The position numbers and the translations under genes are program-made. 64,000 nucleotides of DNA from the NCBI RefSeq assembly GCF_042431545.1, contig NZ_JBHLYX010000014.1; one strand, written 5' to 3'. Numbering within the stretch: position 1 is the stretch's first letter; each line of letters begins with the position of its first letter. Positions 58,571 through 64,000 of the stretch are shown here, piece after piece. Under the pieces are notes generated by a model that worked only from the letters and a program-made list of their open reading frames with translations, was not told the origin of the DNA and ran no database searches. This DNA is from Pseudoalteromonas xiamenensis. Its GTDB lineage: Bacteria > Pseudomonadota > Gammaproteobacteria > Enterobacterales > Alteromonadaceae.

Positions 58571-60421
58571 TTATTGATTAAACATATCATCCAGTGTTCC
58601 TTGCGCCAGCGGGTGGTAACCTGGACGCGCGTTTAGGTACACCTTTTTCGCCCAGTCTTTCTTACCATTTTTAATCAGTGATTTGTATAAAGGTACGATT
58701 AACTTACGGCGACCAATGTGCGTTAAGTGCTTGTCTAATGCTGGATAAATAGCATCATAGCCGTTGCCTACACCTAACATAAACCAAGCAAACGCAATTT
58801 CAGCATTGCTGGAGTTCGTTAGATTGAAGGCGCCGTCTAGTTCAGCCATTTTTTCTTTGCTTAAATCACGAGGCAGATTATTGATGAAATGCAACCACTC
58901 GTGCACTATCCATTGTTTCGCAGGTAAATAATTTACTGCTTTGTCACCAGCTAGCCAAGCTTTAGATTCGGCATCCACTTTGTCAAATACATCTGATGTT
59001 GGGTTTGGCGCATCTGCAGGTAAACCTGGCTCGTGGATCCATTCATGGACTTTTTCTTTACTCACAATACCCGGATATTTGTTAATCAGATTTTCTGATA
59101 AATACCCTTCAAAATCGGCTGTGGTTACAGACTTAAAGGAGAACGCTTTGAAGTAACCTTTGACAAATGGGTCAAACTTATCGCGGCCAAATTTCTCTTC
59201 TAAGTAGATTAAGAAGAGTTGTCCTTTAGTGTAAGGTACTGAGCTAAAAGCATCGTCAGGGTCGCGACCATGTAATTCTAAGTTCAATCGTGTATCTGGC
59301 GCTGCGATTTGCGTCAGCAATTCTTTTAAGCCTGCTGTATCAAGTGCTTGTTCCATCACCGCTCGTTCGCGACCGTACACTTCTTCCATAATACGGTTTT
59401 CAACGTACGACGTGAAACCTTCGTTTAGCCACAAATCTTCCCATGTTGCGTTCGTCACTAAGTTACCAGACCACGAATGCGCAAGTTCGTGAGCAATGAG
59501 GTTAACTAAACTGCGATCGCCTGCAACAACGGTCGGTGTAATGAATGACAAGCGTGGGTTTTCCATGCCGCCGAACGGGAAACTTGGCGGCAACATTAAT
59601 AAATCGTAACGACCCCACGCATATTGGCCATACATTTTGCTTGTGCGGTCGATCATGGCTTGAGTATCCGCAAACTCCCATACTGAGGCATCGAGAATTT
59701 GAGGCTCGGCAAAAATCGCCGTTTGGTGTGACATTTCTTTGTAATCTAAGTTACCAGCACCAATCGCAATTAAGTAAGGTGGGATAGCTTGTGGCATATC
59801 AAAGAAATAGTCACCATCTTTGATAATCGCACCCGTGTTGTCTGCGCTCATTACTGCTCGCACGTCTTCCGGCGTGTGGATACGCGCTTTATACGTAACA
59901 CGCATCGCAGGACTGTCTTGCACAGGGATCCAGCTACGTGCATGGATCGCTTGCGACTGGCTGTACATAAATGGATGTGTTTTGCTTGCGGTTTGTTCAG
60001 GTGTTAGCCATTGCAGACCTGACGCTTTAGGTTGGCTGTTATAGTACACGCGTACTTTTTTAGCTTGTTCTTTAAACTGGATGGTAAGTTTTGAACCTTT
60101 TACGTCATCACGCTGTGCTAACGTAAATTTGGCTGGATGCCATGTGCCATCTTTACCTTCATAAATGACACGATGAATTGACAAATCACGTGTATCGAGC
60201 ACTAATGTTCTTGCCTTTGCGTTTTTCCACTCTAACGTGTGCTCAACGAAACCTTCTAGCTCTTTGTCTGGAAAGTCAACGTTGAGGTCAAGGTACAGAT
60301 GAGTAGAAACAACTTCATCTAGGTTTGCATAAGTATGCTGATCCGCGACTTTGGCGAATGCGTTAGCACTTAGACCAACACCAGCAAGCGCTAGGCTAAG
60401 CGTGAGCGTAGACAGTTTCAT
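58571..60421 (-). CDS. M1 family metallo-aminopeptidase (LTA4-hydrolase-like)
   Basis: 616 residues. Signal peptide about 1-23. GGMENP exopeptidase motif, zinc site H311-E312-LAH315 with E334 (LWLNEGFTSYVE), and a C-terminal armadillo-type helical domain as in leukotriene A4 hydrolase. Resembles the cold-active aminopeptidase of Colwellia. Trims N-terminal residues of peptides outside the cytoplasm. Confidence 0.95.
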   Translation of the reverse strand: MKLSTLTLSLALAGVGLSANAFAKVADQHTYANLDEVVSTHLYLDLNVDFPDKELEGFVEHTLEWKNAKARTLVLDTRDLSIHRVIYEGKDGTWHPAKFTLAQRDDVKGSKLTIQFKEQAKKVRVYYNSQPKASGLQWLTPEQTASKTHPFMYSQSQAIHARSWIPVQDSPAMRVTYKARIHTPEDVRAVMSADNTGAIIKDGDYFFDMPQAIPPYLIAIGAGNLDYKEMSHQTAIFAEPQILDASVWEFADTQAMIDRTSKMYGQYAWGRYDLLMLPPSFPFGGMENPRLSFITPTVVAGDRSLVNLIAHELAHSWSGNLVTNATWEDLWLNEGFTSYVENRIMEEVYGRERAVMEQALDTAGLKELLTQIAAPDTRLNLELHGRDPDDAFSSVPYTKGQLFLIYLEEKFGRDKFDPFVKGYFKAFSFKSVTTADFEGYLSENLINKYPGIVSKEKVHEWIHEPGLPADAPNPTSDVFDKVDAESKAWLAGDKAVNYLPAKQWIVHEWLHFINNLPRDLSKEKMAELDGAFNLTNSSNAEIAFAWFMLGVGNGYDAIYPALDKHLTHIGRRKLIVPLYKSLIKNGKKDWAKKVYLNARPGYHPLAQGTLDDMFNQ

Positions 60422-60545
60422 TATGTATTCTCGTTTTAGTTAAGATTGTGAATTTATAGCATGTCAGCGACGAAGATGACATCCTGATGCGTTAAACATG
60501 GTGATAAGGTAAACTAAGCTCAATTGTGAATCGGAAAAGTCACTT

Positions 60546-61550
60546 GTGCCTAGTTTAACCTCGTATCATACCTTTGCGCTGCCAGCATCCTGTCAACGTC
60601 TAATTGAAATAACCCATTTAGATGAGTTACGCATCCTCGATATTAAAGAGCCTTTTTGTGTCTTAGGGGAAGGGAGTAACACCATTTTTATCGAAAATTT
60701 TGCGGGCAGCGTCATTGTCATGAAAACCAAAGGTGTCTACATAGAGCCTCGCCCAAATGACACCTTTGTTCGAGTGGCTGCGGGTGAAAACTGGCATCTG
60801 CTTGTAGAAAAATTGGTCGACATGGACATTGGAGGTCTTGAAAACTTAGCATTGATTCCGGGAACTGTTGGGGCTGCACCTGTACAAAATATTGGTGCTT
60901 ACGGTGTGGAACTGGCTCAATTTGTCGAATACGTGCAAGGCTACGATTTGAAAACGCTAGAAATGCGTAAGTTATCGAATTCTCAGTGCCAGTTTGGGTA
61001 TCGTGATTCCATATTTAAACATGAATTAAAAGAGCGTTTCATCATTACAGAAGTGGGCCTTGCGTTACCCAATCACTGGCGGCCCAATTTAAGTTACGGT
61101 CCGCTCGCCGCGTTGTCGCCAGACAACGTAGGTGTAAAGCACCTCTTTGAAACGGTCATTGCTATTCGACAGAGCAAATTACCCGACCCTAAAATACAGC
61201 CCAATGCCGGCAGCTTTTTTAAGAATCCGGTCGTAAGTGAAACGATAGCGGCAGCACTGCAACGTCGTTTTCCGGATATGCCCAGTTATCCTGCTGATTC
61301 TGGGCAAATAAAGTTAGCGGCGGGGTGGTTAATCGAGCAGGCGGGTCTCAAAGGTTTTTCATTAAACGGTGTGCAAGTGTACGAAAAGCAAGCGTTGGTC
61401 CTTGTCAACCAAGAACATGCGAATGGGGATGCGCTAAAGGCAATGATTGATGTGATCCAGCGTAAAGTTAGCGCGAAATTTGGTGTGAACTTAGTTCATG
61501 AGGTACGACTAATCGCCGCGACAGGTGAAGTGGCTTTGAGTGTGGAGTAA
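60546..61550 (+). CDS. murB: UDP-N-acetylenolpyruvoylglucosamine reductase (type I)
   Basis: 334 residues, collinear with E. coli MurB. FAD-binding LGEGSNTIF, GLENLALIPGTVGAAPVQNIGA (split around 100-121), FGYRDSIFK, and the catalytic serine in NAGSFFKNPV; type I by the extra loop. GTG start with GGAAAAG upstream. Makes UDP-MurNAc. Four bases separate it from birA. Confidence 0.96.
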   Translation: MPSLTSYHTFALPASCQRLIEITHLDELRILDIKEPFCVLGEGSNTIFIENFAGSVIVMKTKGVYIEPRPNDTFVRVAAGENWHLLVEKLVDMDIGGLENLALIPGTVGAAPVQNIGAYGVELAQFVEYVQGYDLKTLEMRKLSNSQCQFGYRDSIFKHELKERFIITEVGLALPNHWRPNLSYGPLAALSPDNVGVKHLFETVIAIRQSKLPDPKIQPNAGSFFKNPVVSETIAAALQRRFPDMPSYPADSGQIKLAAGWLIEQAGLKGFSLNGVQVYEKQALVLVNQEHANGDALKAMIDVIQRKVSAKFGVNLVHEVRLIAATGEVALSVE

Positions 61551-61553
61551 AGC

Positions 61554-62558
61554 ATGCTAAAAGGGCTCGAAGGCAATAAATTGCGGGTATTAGAAGCGCT
61601 GAATCAGGGTGGATTTGTGTCAGGGCAAGCGCTCGGTGAACAACTTGGTATTAGTCGCACAGCCATCGCTAAACATATTGCGTCACTGCAAGAAATGGGT
61701 ATTGATATTTTTACCGTGAGTGGCAAAGGGTATTGCCTCAATCACAGCTTACCGCTATTGAATCCACTTCAAATTACTCAAGAACTTGAGAAAAAGCAGC
61801 ACACCCATTCAAGTATAGAAGTTGTACCGGTCATCGATTCCACCAACACCGAATTAATGCGACGTATACAGCAAGGGCAATATCCAGTGCAAGGACATGC
61901 ACTTCTTGCTGAAATGCAGCAAGCGGGACGAGGGCGTCGAGGTAAGGTATGGCAGTCGCCATTTGGGGCTAATCTGTATTTGAGTTATTACTGGCGTTTG
62001 GATGATGGCATTCAAGCCGCCATGGGTGTGTCTATTGTGATCGGTCTTGCGGTGCATGATGCGCTGAATAAATTGTATGGCGTGTCAGTGCAACTTAAGT
62101 GGCCGAATGACGTGTACCTCGATAAAAAGAAATTGGCTGGCATTTTGGTCGAAGTGGATGGTCAGGTTGAAGGTCCATGCCATTTAGTGATTGGTGTTGG
62201 AATAAATTTGGTTATGCCAGAGTCCGTAGCCGCTGCTATTGATCAGCCATGGCAAGATTTATCCTCAAAAGTGGGTAGTATTAATAAGAATCAGCTTGCG
62301 GCAACGTTAATTGATTGTATTACGGCGCGACTTAATCAATATCGTAGCCAAGGAATTAAGTCGATGGTGGCACAGTGGAACCAACTGAACGTTTACGCAG
62401 GGCAACCTGTCTCGCTCAGTACTGGGCAACAAACGTGGCAAGGAATCTGTGAAGGGATAGATGAGCAAGGCGCAGTGATGTTACGCCAAAATGGCGAGGT
62501 GAAAGCGTATTACGGTGGCGAGTTATCGCTACGGCCAATCAATTCGTTTGAGCGTTAA
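61554..62558 (+). CDS. birA: Biotin-protein ligase and biotin operon repressor
   Basis: 334 residues. N-terminal winged helix (about 8-65; LGEQLGISRTAIAKHIASLQ), central ligase with GRGRRGKVWQ and KWPNDVYL, and a C-terminal SH3-like domain. The helix marks it as the bifunctional type that also represses bio genes. Between murB and coaX in one unit. Confidence 0.96.
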   Translation: MLKGLEGNKLRVLEALNQGGFVSGQALGEQLGISRTAIAKHIASLQEMGIDIFTVSGKGYCLNHSLPLLNPLQITQELEKKQHTHSSIEVVPVIDSTNTELMRRIQQGQYPVQGHALLAEMQQAGRGRRGKVWQSPFGANLYLSYYWRLDDGIQAAMGVSIVIGLAVHDALNKLYGVSVQLKWPNDVYLDKKKLAGILVEVDGQVEGPCHLVIGVGINLVMPESVAAAIDQPWQDLSSKVGSINKNQLAATLIDCITARLNQYRSQGIKSMVAQWNQLNVYAGQPVSLSTGQQTWQGICEGIDEQGAVMLRQNGEVKAYYGGELSLRPINSFER

Positions 62559-62570
62559 GCGAGTTAAAGC

Positions 62571-63266
62571 ATGAATCTTTATGTAGATGTAGGTAACACA
62601 GCACTGAAAATGGCGTTGGACAAAGGCGATATGGTTGAGTCAGTGTCTTTATCGACGATTCCATGGGCGCAAATAAATGCGGTTGTTGTTGGGCAAGTTG
62701 GCAAACGTGAACTCCTCTCAGATCTGATTAACGCAGCAAATATTCACAACGTCGGCGTTGTAGAAGCCAAAGTGACGCCAACACTTAAGCAACTTAAATG
62801 TGGTTATGCGCTGTATCAAAACTTAGGTATTGATCGCTGGCTTGCTGTCATAGCGTGTCACTACTTATACCCAAGTGAAAATATCATTATTGTTGATTCA
62901 GGCACGGCTACAACAGTTGATGGGCTCACTGCCGCTGGACAGCATCTTGGTGGCTGGATTATTCCAGGGCTAGATATGATGAGTGACAGCTTAACTCGTC
63001 ATACCCAAAAGGTCTTTAGCGATCCATTAAGCCCATTTGCGACGGAGTTTGGCGTGAATACGCCGAATGCGGTTAAAAATGGCAGTCTTGTGAGTACATT
63101 GGGCTGTGTTGCACTGGCCAAATCACAGTACTTCCAAAAAGAGGGATGTCAGGTTGTTTTTACCGGAGGTTATGGTGCGTTGTTACAAAAACACATTGAA
63201 GACTCCATATTTGTAAAAGATTTGGTTTTACTCGGACTGAAATACTGGCATCAAAATCAAGGATAA
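62571..63266 (+). CDS. coaX: Type III pantothenate kinase
   Basis: 231 residues. ASKHA fold with YVDVGNTALK at the N-terminus, GIDRWLAVIAC and VDSGTATTVDGL in the middle. First step of coenzyme A synthesis, feedback-resistant type. Twelve bases after birA; no terminator seen before the tRNA operon promoter. Confidence 0.95.
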   Translation: MNLYVDVGNTALKMALDKGDMVESVSLSTIPWAQINAVVVGQVGKRELLSDLINAANIHNVGVVEAKVTPTLKQLKCGYALYQNLGIDRWLAVIACHYLYPSENIIIVDSGTATTVDGLTAAGQHLGGWIIPGLDMMSDSLTRHTQKVFSDPLSPFATEFGVNTPNAVKNGSLVSTLGCVALAKSQYFQKEGCQVVFTGGYGALLQKHIEDSIFVKDLVLLGLKYWHQNQG

Positions 63267-63340
63267 TGATTGTTTTTAGGGCGATTTGTTCTAATATTGA
63301 GCGCTTGACGCGAAATTTACGATTTTTTTTCAGATTCTTG

Positions 63341-63369
63341 TTGCATCACTTAAATCGTTGCTCTATTAT
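63341..63369 (+). promoter_or_regulatory. Sigma70 promoter of the tRNA-tufB operon
   Basis: TTGCAT (63341-63346), 17-base spacer, TATTAT (63364-63369), then a GC-rich discriminator CCTGCCCCG, the hallmark of stringently controlled stable-RNA promoters. Confidence 0.8.
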
Positions 63370-63390
63370 CCTGCCCCGTAGTGAAGCAGT

Positions 63391-63466
<76 letters not shown>

Positions 63467-63492
63467 TTTTGCTTCCTAAAAGACTTTTTCGT

Positions 63493-63577
63493 GGAGGGGT
63501 TCCCGAGCGGCCAAAGGGATCAGACTGTAAATCTGACGGCACTGCCTTCGATGGTTCGAATCCGTCCCCCTCCACCA
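63493..63577 (+). tRNA. tyrU: tRNA-Tyr(GUA)
   Basis: 85 bases, CCA encoded, long variable arm. Acceptor GGAGGGG/CCCCTCC, anticodon GTA in ACTGTAAAT. Confidence 0.97.
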
Positions 63578-63618
63578 CTTTATTACGACGGTTAGAGGTA
63601 GTTTAACAGGTTCCTAAA

Positions 63619-63693
<75 letters not shown>

Positions 63694-63704
63694 GTTTCTG
63701 GTGT

Positions 63705-63780
63705 GCTGATATAGCTCAGTCGGTAGAGCGCACCCTTGGTAAGGGTGAGGTCCCCAGTTCAACTCTGGGTATCAGCACCA
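63705..63780 (+). tRNA. thrT: tRNA-Thr(GGU)
   Basis: 76 bases, CCA encoded. Acceptor GCTGATA/TATCAGC, anticodon GGT in CTTGGTAAG. Confidence 0.97.
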
Positions 63781-63917
63781 GATCAAGAATCTTCCAAAAA
63801 ACTTCCTTTTAATTGTCTCATAAAAAGTTAATACTAACGTTTTAGAATAATCGTAGTCCGCTCTAAGTGGATTATTTTTATATGTAATCTAGATCTACAA
63901 AACTGATAGGTTCCGTC

Positions 63918-64000
63918 ATGGCAAAAGAAAAGTTTGAACGTTCGAAACCGCACGTAAACGTAGGTACAATCGGCCACGTTGACCACGGTAAAACAACTCT
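63918..64000 (+). CDS. tufB: Elongation factor Tu, 5' end only
   Basis: The first 27 codons: [20 protein letters not shown] followed by VDHGKTTL, the GTP-binding P-loop of EF-Tu. Cut by the window end. Lies 137 bases after tRNA-Thr(GGU) with no terminator between, so it is read through from the tRNA promoter as in E. coli. Confidence 0.96.

Overview
This window looks like chromosomal core DNA of a marine gammaproteobacterium of the order Alteromonadales; Pseudoalteromonas is my best guess. That is an inference from moderate GC, the closely E. coli-like order of several housekeeping clusters (tRNA-Thr/Tyr/Gly/Thr followed by tufB; dapF-yigA-xerC-yigB; hemC-hemD-hemX-hemY; ubiD-fre; folE-folX-folM), and the large number of secreted hydrolases and signalling proteins. 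No prophage, insertion sequence or CRISPR array was seen.

Layout. 1-2.9 kb: an Lrp/AsnC regulator divergent from a two-gene unit coding a PrnB/IDO-superfamily haem protein and a kynureninase-like PLP enzyme, probably for breakdown of tryptophan or a related indole. 3-6.3 kb: a PAS histidine kinase with two response regulators. 6.5-7.1 kb: two tRNA-Ser genes and a well-marked 47-codon gene of unknown function. 7.3-10.7 kb: lipid-kinase-like protein, EamA permease and its divergent MocR-type regulator. 10.7-15.5 kb: ExeM-type extracellular nuclease, cytochrome c', DUF2721 protein, thioredoxin-like lipoprotein and YqaA. 15.5-19.9 kb: tetrahydromonapterin genes folE/folX/folM, a TauE/SafE permease, nadE and yceH. 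19.9-29.7 kb: a large CHASE hybrid kinase, an Ntn-hydrolase acylase, a metallo-beta-lactamase-fold protein, a GNAT-nitrilase fusion, a MAPEG protein and a DMT permease.

30-34.5 kb: a BlaI/BlaR1-like pair in which BlaR1 carries a TonB-type C-terminus, an RluF-like pseudouridine synthase, a DUF6482-like protein and an unrecognised secreted protein. 34.5-45.3 kb: yigB-xerC-yigA-dapF-lysA-lptM on the minus strand, divergent from cyaY-esterase-DUF2914-hemC-hemDX-hemY on the plus strand. 45.4-53.6 kb: adenosine deaminase, CBS protein, fre, ubiD, a PAS-GGDEF-EAL protein and an M28 peptidase. 53.7-60.4 kb: DnaJ-related protein, TPR hybrid kinase, a receptor-like chemotaxis transducer and an M1 aminopeptidase. 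60.5-64 kb: murB-birA-coaX, then the four-tRNA operon running into tufB, which is cut by the window end.

Most of the window is conserved metabolism and signalling. The least explained parts are the 47-codon cationic Cys-Cys peptide gene (6901-7044), the PrnB-like/kynureninase-like pair, a probable small RNA near 29.9 kb, the HemD-HemX fusion with an in-frame internal start, and the BlaR1-TonB regulator. Many published-style start codons were moved to the first ATG with a usable ribosome-binding site; the reasons are given per gene.
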